In this document: piece after piece, positions 50,745 through 61,200 of the stretch | Layout: the number at the start of each line of letters is the position of its first letter | How positions within the stretch are numbered: position 1 is the stretch's first letter | NCBI GenBank assembly: GCA_018806915.1 | Contig: JAGKQI010000047.1 | Coordinates: 806,001-870,000 of the forward strand | Source: Phytophthora colocasiae | Taxonomy: Eukaryota; Oomycota; Peronosporomycetes; Peronosporales; Peronosporaceae | Reading direction: 5' to 3' | Length of the DNA stretch: 64,000 bases | Notes under the pieces: generated by a model | What the model saw: only the letters and a program-made list of their open reading frames with translations | Told to the model about the DNA's origin: nothing | The model's database searches: none | Made by a program: the position numbers and the translations under genes

Positions 50745-51719
50745 ATGGGACGAAAGAGAGTACCGACGTACGTGGTTCGCAAAGAAGAAGCTCGAGCATT
50801 AACAGATGAAGTTAAAGCGTTAGAGAAGCAGCTTTTCGTCCTTCAAGACACTCGAAACGGTGGCGACATCCAACTCACAACGGCCAAGAACTTAGCACTG
50901 CGAAAATTGATATCTCTGCAACAACTCGCTCTTGCGTCCACTAGCTCCATGCTGTCCAGTCACATCTTAAGCCAGGCGGGAAACCCGATTAAAATGCACA
51001 TTCACTTATCTAAACAGTGGACAGAGAGACGAAAGACTCTTGTGGAGTTGAAAGAGACCAAATTCCAACAATGTCGAGACTATTTGGATGCACGTTGCCA
51101 CGAATTGGACATGACGAGAGATCAGTTATCGCAACAGCGATACGAAGATGTAGACGGGGACTCTATTTACCAGATCTTCCAAGTGACGCGTTTCCGAGGA
51201 AAAACACTCCAACAAGTGTACGACGCAGTGGTTTCCTTCATGTTTAACATGGAAATCAGCATTTCCGAGAATTTAGGGGACATTACAGTACGAGACGACT
51301 ATGATACCGTTGACAACGACGCGTATATCTCCAACCACCGACTGATATCGAAACATGACGGCGTGACGTCGGAGGTGAATGCAGTCACTTTCGCTCAGTG
51401 TTTTAATAACCTCGGGAGTTCGTCTTTTGCCATGTTGACTTCGGACAGTGTTGACGCAGATGACTTGCATCCGTACAACTCTAGTGAATTCGTCCGGCGA
51501 GACGTCTCTGCTGCGGTTTTGCTAAGTGAAGAGAAGAGTGGAAATTTCAGTGAAGAAGACGAGGAGGTCGCTGTTGTTTTGCGTGGGGTTTTCTTCATGA
51601 AAATCTGCAGTCCAAGCTTCGAGGTGCCTGAACACGTTCTGGCCGATGTGCAAGAGCGAACTGCTAAATGGCCCAAAGTGATGTTGCAGAGTGTTCGCGA
51701 GATGGTTGAAACGTTGTAG
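50745..51719 (+). CDS. Basic-coiled-coil family protein, intronless
   Basis: 324 aa from ATG 50745. The basic block is short (MGRKRVPTYVVRKEE), followed by a coiled coil (ALTDEVKALEKQLFVLQ) and the family domain with NMEISISENLGDITVRDDYD and DADDLHPYNSSEFVRRD. No introns; close paralogue of the gene at 49626-50607. Confidence 0.78.
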   Translation: MGRKRVPTYVVRKEEARALTDEVKALEKQLFVLQDTRNGGDIQLTTAKNLALRKLISLQQLALASTSSMLSSHILSQAGNPIKMHIHLSKQWTERRKTLVELKETKFQQCRDYLDARCHELDMTRDQLSQQRYEDVDGDSIYQIFQVTRFRGKTLQQVYDAVVSFMFNMEISISENLGDITVRDDYDTVDNDAYISNHRLISKHDGVTSEVNAVTFAQCFNNLGSSSFAMLTSDSVDADDLHPYNSSEFVRRDVSAAVLLSEEKSGNFSEEDEEVAVVLRGVFFMKICSPSFEVPEHVLADVQERTAKWPKVMLQSVREMVETL

Positions 51720-51950
51720 GAAAGCACCAGTTTCAGTGATGCCATTCAAACGCAGCTTAAAATTCGTGATACTCATGCGCGGATCGAGCTGTCTACATAG
51801 AAGTCTTTCAAAAAACGTCATCATCCAGATCGTTAACCTCTGAAACAGCGAATTGAGAGAGTTGACAGCAGGATAGCATCCGAGATGAGTCTATCGTTCA
51901 CGGTGCGACCACTTCTCAATTTTCCCAGCACCCCTCACTACCAGACTACT

Positions 51951-51955
51951 GCGTC
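51951..51955 (+). repeat. Gypsy-1 target-site duplication, left
   Basis: GCGTC, repeated at 56634-56638 directly after the 3' LTR. Confidence 0.9.
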
Positions 51956-52167
51956 TGTGAGCTACCAGATAAGACGCAGCATAGAGACTCACGCAAGCAA
52001 CCAACTGCTTGAGTTTCGTCTACAACTGCTTGAAGCTCACCTACACATGCACATCGTAGAGATAGACCATCGAAGCAGAGGAACTTCGGTAGGATAGCTT
52101 TCAGCTAGACATTTATCTCAACAATCTCATCAGTTCCAATTTCACTACCTACTAAGGACTCGTGACA
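51956..52167 (+). repeat. Gypsy-1 5' LTR
   Basis: 212 bp, TGTGAGCTACC...CTCGTGACA. It reads identical to 56422-56633. Confidence 0.95.
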
Positions 52168-52224
52168 TTTAGCTATAGCTAAAACGTAGCGAATCTACGA
52201 CAGTTCACCACGCCGACAACTACC

Positions 52225-55200
52225 ATGTCCAGCAGCGACCCAGCAGAGGTGACCTTCGAGAAGGTCAAAAGCAACGGAGCCGTGGTGAAGAAAAGAGTGC
52301 CCACCTTCCGCGATGGAGACTGGAAGGACTGGTTGGAGTGGCTACTCCGCCTGTCTGAGTACTATGTATTCATGGGGTACATCCCAGGCGACGAAGAGGA
52401 TCAAGTGGCGTTTGTCGAGGACATCCAAGTCCTCCTCTTCGACGAAGACCTGCAACAATTTAACGACATCGTAGCCGAGGAGAGCATCCTGCGGCCCACG
52501 ACTGTCGCCCTAGTCGCGCTGAAGCGGCTAACCGAGATTCACTGCCCCGACGGAACCCGAGGTGTGATTATCGACGAAATGTCCGCGCTGAAGAAGACGC
52601 GAGACGTTAGTGTGCGAGAGTATACCCGTAACTTTAAGAAGTTGGGGCGCATGCTACAGTACATTGCGGATAATGCTGAAATCCCTACGTCTGACGTGAT
52701 CCGCTTGTACAAGAGTGGGATGCCAATCGACTGGCAAATTGAGGTGAACCGTTTGTCACGCAATTGGGAGTACACAGAATTAGTGCACCAATTTGAGTTG
52801 ATTGAGCGAAACGAACAAGAAGAAGAAGTACTCAGGAATGGACGCGGATCCCGCCAGCGAACTGGACAAGGTGGACAGCCACAAAAGAAGGGTAAGCCCC
52901 ATGGCAAGAGCAACCAGGGCAACCAGGGCAACCAACCGAACGGCCAGCCCAAACAGCAACATAATAAAGGCGGTAACGGCAAGTACTGTAAGTACTGTAA
53001 ACGCAACAATCACTCCGACTCAGAGTGCTTCCGCAACCCCGAGTCACCGGCATACAGGCCACGGCGGCCCAACAACCGAGCCTCAGGCGCAAACAGCAGC
53101 CACAACGACGGTGGCAGCAGCAACGACAGAGCCTTTGCTGCCATGCAAGAGCAAGTCGCCGAGATGGCAGCCATGATGCAGGAGATGAAGCGACGTCAGG
53201 AGGAGGAGTTGAATGCTCTACGCTTCTACCGTCAGGACGAGCTGAGTGTGATGATCGATAACGAGCTCGTGGACGAGATGCAGCCTGACGATGAAAGTGC
53301 AGAGACATTAGCCCCTTTGCGACAGCAGCGTGAAGCTCCGCCTGCAGGACCGAAGCCATGTCTCGAGACGGAAATCCGCATTGGAGAGCAGACGTTCCGC
53401 GCTCTCCTCGACACAGGCTGTACCAGGTCTGCCATCGACCAGAAGGTTGCAGACATTGTGAAGAAGGGCCTCAAGCTGCGCCGCCAGAATGGATCGTACC
53501 TGATGGCAAACCGCTCCGTGCACAAGACTACGCACGTGGCCGACACTGTCTTTTGCCTGCCGGCATTTTCGAGCAAACGGGAGTGCGCGTACACGCTGAG
53601 ACTGGTCGACGGACTCTTACACCCAATCATTCTGGGTACCGACTTCCTTTCGAGTCACGGTATTGACATTTTGTTCTCGGCAAACTGCCTCGAGTGGGAC
53701 GACATCCGTATCCCGATGAATGGTCAGCCGCCACCAGCAGCTAAGGTAGGTGCTTCAGCACCGAAGTTTGGACCCCAGCCGCCTACAGCGAAGGCGGCCA
53801 AGACAGAATTCGAAGTCGACTCCATGGTGGAAGTTGCAGTGTCGGAGCTGGTCGAAGCTCTCGACCCCCTCATGATGATCGACGGCGAAATGCTTTCACC
53901 TTCGGAGCGAGTTGAAGTGGAACATTTGGTTGATGCATTCTTACATGTGTGCTCTGGAGGACTTGGCAAGATCAAAGCCAAGCCGTACGTGATCCCATTG
54001 AAGCCTGGAGCGAAGCCATTCGCGTGTAGTCCATACCCAATACCACAAGTGCATCGCGAGCCGACCAAGCAAGAGATCTACCGACTCGTGAAGCTTGGTA
54101 TCTTGTTCCCTAACAACGATTCGGAGTGGGCGTCGCCGGCCTTCGTGATTCCGAAGAAGGACGGAACCGTGCGACTGGTATGTGACTATCGCAGACTCAA
54201 TCGACTGCTACTACGCAGCTTCTACCCACTGCCAGTGATTGCAGACCTGCTGCGCCAGTTCCGCAAGTCGAAGTACGTGTCATCTCTCGACATCCCCATG
54301 AGCTACTATGCGCGCATCCTCGCGGAGATTAGCCGACGTGTGACGGCCATTGTATTCCCGTGGGGGAAGTACGTGTTCGGCTGTTTACCTATGGGAGTGA
54401 GCACAGCACCGGATGAGTTCCAGGCGATTATGAACATGATGCTGGGCGATCTGGATGGAGTTTGGGCGTACCTGGATGATGTTTTGATCCTGTCGGATAC
54501 ATTCGAGGAGCACTCGGAATTGCTCCGACGCGTGTTCAAGCGCTTCGAGGAGTTTGGCCTGACGATCCACCCTCGTAAGTCGAAACTGTTCACGACGTCG
54601 ACGGACTACCTGGGCTACAGGATCAGCACCACAGGGATTCAGCCACTGCACAACAAGGTGGAGGCGATTGCGAAGATCGCGTTGCCGCGCACGCGCCGTG
54701 AGTTGAGGCACTTCATTGGCATGGTCAACTACTACAGGGACATGTGGCCCAGACGAGCTGCAATTCTCTCACCGCTGACGGCATTGATGTCGCCCTCGGT
54801 TCCTTTCCGGTGGTCCGAAGAACATGAAGCTGCATTTGGACGAATGAAGACCGCAATGATGCAGACAGTCGAGTTGGCATTCCCAGACTATAGCAAACCG
54901 TTCCATGTACACACCGACGCTTCTGGCTACCAACTTGGCGCAGTGATTTCGCAGGAGGGAAGACCTCTTGTGTTCTGGTCTAAGAAGTGCAACGACGCGC
55001 AGAAGAAGTACCCAGCCAACAAGCTCGAGTTGCTGAGCATCAAGTTGGTGTTGCAGGAGTACAGGACGATGCTGCTTGGACACGAGGTCCACATCCACAC
55101 CGACCACCTGAACCTGACCTATGGCACCTACAAGAACGTGCACATGCTACGCTGGCGACTCGAGGTCGAAGAGTTCGGACCGGAGCTACACTACGTGAAG

Positions 55201-56478
55201 GGCGAAAACAATGTCGTCGCCGACACCCTCTCACGTCTACCCCGTGCTGATGACTCCGACGTCCAGCAGCAGGAGACACTGGTTTCAGCCGCTGCTATGG
55301 ACTTGACTACCCTCAGTAACGTTGACCTCCGAGAGATTGCTCGCTGTCAGACACGAGACGGCACAGCGACGCTAAAACCCGCCACGATGAAGGAGATTAA
55401 CGGCGTGGAGCTGCAAGTGGACAGCAACACGGGCCGAATCATCACCCCATCGAGCCTGCAGACCCCCATCATTGCTGCTTACCACGAGTGGCTTATCCAC
55501 CCCGGCGTGACGGCCATGTTGAAGACGATGCAGAACGCATTGACGTGGACCGGCATGGCACGCGACGTCGAGAAGTACGTCCGCAGCTGCCTCATTTGCA
55601 CGAAGAACAAACATCCTACGGTCAAGTACGGCAAGTTGCCGGAGAAGACTGTAGTGACGAGACCATGGTTCGAAGTGGCGATCGACTCCATCGGACCGTA
55701 CGGCAAGCAAAAGTTCAGGGCTGTCACAATGATCGACACCACCACCCGACTTGTCGAAATGCAAGCAGTGACAGACGCATCCAGTGACGAGACTGCCTAC
55801 CTCTTCGACCGACTGTGGCTGTGCAGATACCCCCGCCCAGGCCGTGTGATCTACGACCAAGGCACCGAGTTCAAAAAGGAGTTCTTCGAGCTGCTCGAGA
55901 GCTACGGCATCGCAGCAGTGCCGACAACCACACGTAACCCGCAGGCCAACAGCATCATCGAGCGACTGCATCGCGTGATCGGCGACAAGATGAGGACGCA
56001 GGAGATCGTCACACACGATGACTGGGAGAACTTCCTACACAACGCAACGTTTGCGTTGAGAGCATCAGTACACTCCATGCTCGGTGTTTCACCAGCACAA
56101 GCAACATTCGGTCGCGACATGATCTTCGACGTGGAGCACACCACCGACTGGCACGCGCAACACGCTCGAAAGATAGAGCAAGTGCGGAAGAACAACCTGC
56201 GCGAGAACGCAGGACGGCGTGCGTGGACATACCAGCCAGGAAATCGTATCCTGCTGAAGCGCGACGGCAACATCAACTCCAAGCTGACGACGTTGTACGA
56301 CGGTCCGTACACGGTGCTTGCCGTTCGCGACAACGGAACGCTGGTAATTGATAAGGGCCGATACACCGAGACGGTTCCCATCCGCCGTGTCGTCCCTTAC
56401 AAGGACCAGCGTGGGGAAGACTGTGAGCTACCAGATAAGACGCAGCATAGAGACTCACGCAAGCAACCAACTGCTTGA
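52225..56478 (+). CDS. Gypsy-1 gag-pol polyprotein
   Basis: 1417 aa in one frame. Order: Gag; a zinc knuckle CKYCKRNNHSDSECF (~residue 255); aspartic protease with LLDTGCTRSA; reverse transcriptase with VCDYRRLN, SSLDIPMSYY and YLDDVLIL; RNase H with HTDASGYQLG; integrase with an HHCC finger (HPGV...CLICTKNKH) and the D-D-E core (AIDSIGPYG, DQGTEFKK, NSIIERLHR). The RT segment after SSLD departs from the usual LxxGYxQ pattern, which may weaken activity. The frame ends inside the 3' LTR. Confidence 0.93.
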   Translation: MSSSDPAEVTFEKVKSNGAVVKKRVPTFRDGDWKDWLEWLLRLSEYYVFMGYIPGDEEDQVAFVEDIQVLLFDEDLQQFNDIVAEESILRPTTVALVALKRLTEIHCPDGTRGVIIDEMSALKKTRDVSVREYTRNFKKLGRMLQYIADNAEIPTSDVIRLYKSGMPIDWQIEVNRLSRNWEYTELVHQFELIERNEQEEEVLRNGRGSRQRTGQGGQPQKKGKPHGKSNQGNQGNQPNGQPKQQHNKGGNGKYCKYCKRNNHSDSECFRNPESPAYRPRRPNNRASGANSSHNDGGSSNDRAFAAMQEQVAEMAAMMQEMKRRQEEELNALRFYRQDELSVMIDNELVDEMQPDDESAETLAPLRQQREAPPAGPKPCLETEIRIGEQTFRALLDTGCTRSAIDQKVADIVKKGLKLRRQNGSYLMANRSVHKTTHVADTVFCLPAFSSKRECAYTLRLVDGLLHPIILGTDFLSSHGIDILFSANCLEWDDIRIPMNGQPPPAAKVGASAPKFGPQPPTAKAAKTEFEVDSMVEVAVSELVEALDPLMMIDGEMLSPSERVEVEHLVDAFLHVCSGGLGKIKAKPYVIPLKPGAKPFACSPYPIPQVHREPTKQEIYRLVKLGILFPNNDSEWASPAFVIPKKDGTVRLVCDYRRLNRLLLRSFYPLPVIADLLRQFRKSKYVSSLDIPMSYYARILAEISRRVTAIVFPWGKYVFGCLPMGVSTAPDEFQAIMNMMLGDLDGVWAYLDDVLILSDTFEEHSELLRRVFKRFEEFGLTIHPRKSKLFTTSTDYLGYRISTTGIQPLHNKVEAIAKIALPRTRRELRHFIGMVNYYRDMWPRRAAILSPLTALMSPSVPFRWSEEHEAAFGRMKTAMMQTVELAFPDYSKPFHVHTDASGYQLGAVISQEGRPLVFWSKKCNDAQKKYPANKLELLSIKLVLQEYRTMLLGHEVHIHTDHLNLTYGTYKNVHMLRWRLEVEEFGPELHYVKGENNVVADTLSRLPRADDSDVQQQETLVSAAAMDLTTLSNVDLREIARCQTRDGTATLKPATMKEINGVELQVDSNTGRIITPSSLQTPIIAAYHEWLIHPGVTAMLKTMQNALTWTGMARDVEKYVRSCLICTKNKHPTVKYGKLPEKTVVTRPWFEVAIDSIGPYGKQKFRAVTMIDTTTRLVEMQAVTDASSDETAYLFDRLWLCRYPRPGRVIYDQGTEFKKEFFELLESYGIAAVPTTTRNPQANSIIERLHRVIGDKMRTQEIVTHDDWENFLHNATFALRASVHSMLGVSPAQATFGRDMIFDVEHTTDWHAQHARKIEQVRKNNLRENAGRRAWTYQPGNRILLKRDGNINSKLTTLYDGPYTVLAVRDNGTLVIDKGRYTETVPIRRVVPYKDQRGEDCELPDKTQHRDSRKQPTA

Positions 56479-56633
56479 GTTTCGTCTACAACTGCTTGAA
56501 GCTCACCTACACATGCACATCGTAGAGATAGACCATCGAAGCAGAGGAACTTCGGTAGGATAGCTTTCAGCTAGACATTTATCTCAACAATCTCATCAGT
56601 TCCAATTTCACTACCTACTAAGGACTCGTGACA
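56422..56633 (+). repeat. Gypsy-1 3' LTR
   Basis: Copy of 51956-52167, followed by the duplication GCGTC at 56634-56638. Confidence 0.95.
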
Positions 56634-56790
56634 GCGTCGATGAACCGCTGTTCTTCTTGCTGCGGTAGCTGCCATCTCCCCCCTACAGAAGCCCAAAAAT
56701 GCATGTGTGGCGACGTCGACGTCGGTAGCTGCTGTACAATTCAAGCCTTCATGAGCTTCAAGGATTGCTGCCAATCCAGCTGCTCAAGCC

Positions 56791-56795
56791 CCTGC
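56791..56795 (+). repeat. Gypsy-2 target-site duplication, left
   Basis: CCTGC, repeated at 62296-62300. It lies in the Cys-rich gene. Confidence 0.9.
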
Positions 56796-57014
56796 TGTAA
56801 TGCGAACACCTACACCACCTCCTCAGCAACAGCCCATCCGACAGCTGTGCACCACGATAAGATGGACGCTTGGCAGGACAACCGCAATTGCAAGTTCAAC
56901 GTGCTCGCGCCGGCACTTCACAAGTGAACTCTAGTTTAGGTTTGTTCATTCTCAATTTTTCTTCGCACTACACAAGCAATACACATTGAGTTTCACTTCG
57001 CCTAGTGCGTGACA
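56796..57014 (+). repeat. Gypsy-2 5' LTR
   Basis: 219 bp, TGTAATGCGAAC...AGTGCGTGACA. It reads identical to 62077-62295. Confidence 0.95.
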
Positions 57015-57076
57015 GTTTTAAAACTAAAGAATCGCAACAAAGCAAGCGGACGGCTCTCCACTCTTCGACAACAGCT

Positions 57077-58018
57077 ATGGCAGTCTCTGAGAGTCCGAAT
57101 CCAAGACCACGGCGTACGAGACGTACACGTGATGAAGATGATGCCACATCACACCCGGCGGAGCCCGCCGCTGCTGCCGCAGAAGCACCAGCAAATGGAG
57201 AAGCCGAAGGAGGAGCGTCGGTACCACCACCACCACCTCAGCAACCAGCGATGCCGCAGACAACGCCTGCACCGGACGCTACCATGTTCGCACAGCTCAT
57301 GCAATTCATGGTCCAGTCTCAGCAGCAGCAGCAACAGCAGATGCGAGAATTGATGTCTCAACAATTCGCCTTTCAGCAGCAAGTGCTTTCGCAGCAAGCT
57401 CAGGCGCGTCTACCTCAGAAGAAAAAGGGCGACCCGCCCACGTTCAAAGGCAACGCATCAGAGGACCTCGAACTGTGGATTTTTAGTACGGAACAGTACT
57501 ACGCCCAGCACCGCGAAGAGATGCTCCGCAACTCGTCTGAGTTCGTGGACACAATTTTCGCTAACCTCGGAACCATTGCCCAGACCTGGTTCCGTGACTT
57601 CAAGTTGTCCTTGCCCCCCGGGCAACCATCAACGTGGGAACTCTTTAAGACAAAGATTCGAGAACGCTTCCGTGATCGCGACTTTGAGCAAAAAATTCTG
57701 ACCAAGCTACACGACCTACGTTGTCAGGGATCTCAGCAAGAGTACACCACTAAGTTTCTGCATCTCCTGTCTCAACTTGATGAAGATCTTCCCGAAGCGG
57801 TTAAGCGCTGGATGTATCAACGCAACTTGCGTGCAGAAACGAGCAGTTTTATCTCAATCCCGACCACTCTGCAAGAAACGATCGAGTTAGCACAGCGCTT
57901 TGAAGACTCTCGCCCGTCGCAATCCGCGCGAAAGAATGATGCGAAGAAGGACAACAAGCAGCCATCTGCATCGCCAAACCAGACACCGCTTCTCAAAAAG
58001 GTGGTAGCGCTCCTATGA
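57077..58018 (+). CDS. Gypsy-2 Gag
   Basis: 313 aa from ATG 57077. Pro/Ala-rich and poly-Gln N-terminal part, then a retrotransposon Gag domain (WIFSTEQYYAQ...WFRDFKLSL...FKTKIRERFRDRDFE). It stops 15 codons before the expected zinc knuckle, which continues in another frame at 58015-58137 (CSYCHKIGHTIEVC). One base more in the A5 run at 57995-57999 would join them, and one more in the A6 run at 58116-58121 would join the knuckle to pol. Confidence 0.88.
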   Translation: MAVSESPNPRPRRTRRTRDEDDATSHPAEPAAAAAEAPANGEAEGGASVPPPPPQQPAMPQTTPAPDATMFAQLMQFMVQSQQQQQQQMRELMSQQFAFQQQVLSQQAQARLPQKKKGDPPTFKGNASEDLELWIFSTEQYYAQHREEMLRNSSEFVDTIFANLGTIAQTWFRDFKLSLPPGQPSTWELFKTKIRERFRDRDFEQKILTKLHDLRCQGSQQEYTTKFLHLLSQLDEDLPEAVKRWMYQRNLRAETSSFISIPTTLQETIELAQRFEDSRPSQSARKNDAKKDNKQPSASPNQTPLLKKVVALL

Positions 58019-58137
58019 CCTGCTCGTACTGCCACAAGATCGGGCATACGATCGAGGTTTGCCGTGCGCGCAAACGCGCTGCCGAAGCATCCGATGCGGG
58101 CACGCGTGATCAACCAAAAAACGAGAAAGCTCGGTAG
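58015..58137 (+). pseudogene. Gypsy-2 nucleocapsid zinc knuckle segment
   Basis: A short frame with CSYCHKIGHTIEVC (CCHC) followed by basic residues. It is offset from both Gag and Pol by single-base shifts at A-runs. Confidence 0.8.
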
Positions 58138-58247
58138 GTCGGCCACCTACCGAGCCGGAACCCAAGGGGAGAATTAGCAGTAAGCTCTCCACCGGCCAAA
58201 ATCTCACGACGCGTCACACATTCAACTACCACGACGAAAACCCAGTC

Positions 58248-61200
58248 GTGTGTCGCCGTCAAGAAAACATTTACTGCTACTTATCTCACGCTGGCACGAT
58301 AAACAATGTTGAAGTCAGTGCCTTCATCGATAGTGGCGCTAGTTTCAATGCTATCAGCCCGCGTGTAGCCGAGCTTCTCAACCTCACCATTGTGGAAAGC
58401 TCGAAACCCCTCGAGATAACTCTCGGGATGAACAGCAAGACTCTGATTCCTCGTCGAATCGCCAAAATTGACGTTGCCCTCAACGTATTTCCCGTATACC
58501 GTACGGAAGCCTTCGTCTTGGAGGTCCCGGAGAAGCAAAACATCCTACTGGGAATTCCATGGCTTGAAGAAGTAAACTTAGAGATCAACTGGAAGGAGAA
58601 GAGCATCAAACATCGCGAGTCTCATGAATCCACTTCGTTTCGACAGTGCGTCCGCGAAGGTCCAGCAGTTCGAGTGGCTGGAGCACGAATATCCCAACGC
58701 CGAAAGACGACCGCACCACAGACTGCGCACAGCGATCTCATGCTGTATTACACCAAGCACACGTTGGTGTCTCCTGCAGGCCAGACACAAGTCATCTCTG
58801 CAGAGAAGTTCAAGAAACTGAAGCATTCTGACGAGGAATTCTGCTTTTTCGTCAATGTCGCTTCTGAAAAAACGGCACGCCAACTCTCCACGGATTGGGA
58901 GGCACTCCGAGGGCACCCCGTTGAACCAGTCGTTCTCAAGTACAAGGGTAAGGTCTTTGTGACCGAGCTGCCGAGTGCACCTCCAACGCGAACGATAGAT
59001 GTCGAAGCTGAGATCGAGCTGAGCGACGCGACACCAGTCGTTAGAAAGCAATTCCGACTGAGCGAGGAACAGAAAGAAGCTGTGCGAAAATGGACCCGAG
59101 AAATGCTGGATGCGAAAGTAATTCGCCCCTCGAAGTCGCCTTTCTCGTCGCCAACATTCTGCGTGAAGAAGGCCGTGGGGTGGAGAATCGTCCACGACTT
59201 CAGAGCCATCAACGCTCGCGTTAGAGTACCAGCCACGCCAATCCCTCGGAAAGAAGACATCTACGATGCGATGTCTAAGGGGCGACTGTTTTCGGCTCTG
59301 GACCTGCTGTGGGGATTTTTTCAAGTCCGCCTTCGCGAGTGTGATATACCCTACACGGCGTTCTCGACACCAGACGGACTATTTGAGTACTTGGTGACAC
59401 CAATGGGGCTTTCTTCCAGTCCGTCAGCTTTCAATCGCTTGATGCAGGCCGTGTTTAGTGATCTCAGCAAGTTCTGCCGGGCCTATTTTGACGATCTTTT
59501 CGTTTTTACTACGACGGACTCTATGGCTGATCATTTAGAGGCGCTTGACAAGGTATTGGCGAGATGCGAGCAGCAGCAGTTATTTGTCAAACTTGCGAAG
59601 TGTACGTTTTGCGCAGAAGAGATACCATGTTTGGGAGACTACATTGGACGCCAAGGAGTCCGAATGGACCCCGACAAAATCCGAACTATTCAAGAGTGGC
59701 CGGAGCCGCGCACCAAACGTGACTTGCAGTCTTTTCTGGGCACGTGTGTCTACGTACTGAAGTACTGCCCGGACTTCTCGTCGCTGACGGCACCCCTCAC
59801 AGAAGCAACGCGAGGTCGGTCCAAGAACGAGCGCATTGCGCTTACAGCTGAGCAGCTCGAAGCCTTTCAAGAACTCAAGCGCCGACTCGCCGCCCCACCA
59901 GTGCTCGCGCACCCGGACACTTCGCTGCCATTCCACGTGAAGACTGATGCTTCTGACTACGCGATCGGAGGGTATTTGTTTCAGCTCGACGCTCAAGGTC
60001 GCGAAAAAATTATCGCCTATGGTGGCCGCAAACTCAACACGGCCGAACGCATGTATCCAACCCGCGAGAAGGAATTACTGGCGGCGCTCCACGCTATGCG
60101 AACGTGGAAGCCATACCTCATCGACAAACCCTTCTTTGTGGACACCGACCACAAGACACTAGAATCCTTACTCCAGCAGACGACGTGTTCACAGCGTCTG
60201 GCGCGATGGTTGAACGAGTTGAGCCTATTTCAGCCTCGCTTCCGGTGGATTGCTGGAGAAACCAATGTCGTTGCAGACGCAATTTCAAGGGCACCGCAAT
60301 TGTCTGGTGATGACCAAAGCTCCCACGTATCACTGGCCTCCCTACTCGAACAGTTGACTAAGTTGCAAACCACCACGACAGCGGACGACGTATTCCTCAA
60401 CTACATGCGTCAGCGACCTTCCATTCAGGAGCAATGCCGGCGTCTCTATCTCGAGGATCCAGTGTTTGGCCCACTTCTGATTCATTTAACAAGCGACCGG
60501 AATACTGCGCCAACCCCTATCGACATGCATCCGACAATCCGCAACTTGCTGCCGAGTTTTATCGTCGAAGATGGCCTCATTTTTCTACGGCCGGACGTGC
60601 ATGAGCCTCGGCGACTGTGTGTTCCGGCCGACAGCGACCTCCGCAATTCAATCCTGTTCGAGTGCCATGACTCAGCCGCTCGAGGCCATCCTGGGTCCAA
60701 GAAAACCCTGGCTATTGCTCAGCAGAAGTTCTACTGGCTTAACATGCACAAGACCATTTCTAAGTACGTGCAGTCCTGTGAGCTCTGTCAACGGATTAAG
60801 GCATCGCAGAAAAAAACCACCGGGCTACTTCATCCGCTCGAGATACCCCACAAGCGATGGCAACACATCTCGATGGACTTCATGCCCGATCTTGTCGTGA
60901 CCAAGAAGACGGGGTTTGACTCCGTTCTGGTGATTCTGGACCTGCTGACGAAGCGAGCCCACTTCATTCCGACGCTGAAGACAGCGGATGCCAAGAACAC
61001 GGCACGTATTTTTCTTCGGGACCACGTTCGTCTCCACGGATTTCCGGACTCGATCGTGAGCGACCGTGAGTCTCGTTTTTTGTCTGCGTTCTGGAAGGAA
61101 ATTATGACTAGACAAGGGTCTCAAATTCGCGCCAGCACAGCGTTTAAGCCTTCGACGGACGGACAGAACGAGAGGTCTCACCGATTCATCAACGACTACT

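Larger units (their letters stand above)
51956..56633 (+). mobile_element. Gypsy-1: full-length Ty3/Gypsy LTR retrotransposon
   Basis: 4678 bp, two apparently identical 212-bp LTRs, 5-bp target duplication GCGTC and a single gag-pol frame. A purine tract GTGGGGAAGAC precedes the 3' LTR. Directly after the 5' LTR, where a tRNA primer site is expected, lies the 16-base palindrome TTTAGCTATAGCTAAA (52168-52183). Identical LTRs indicate a recent insertion. Confidence 0.95.
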
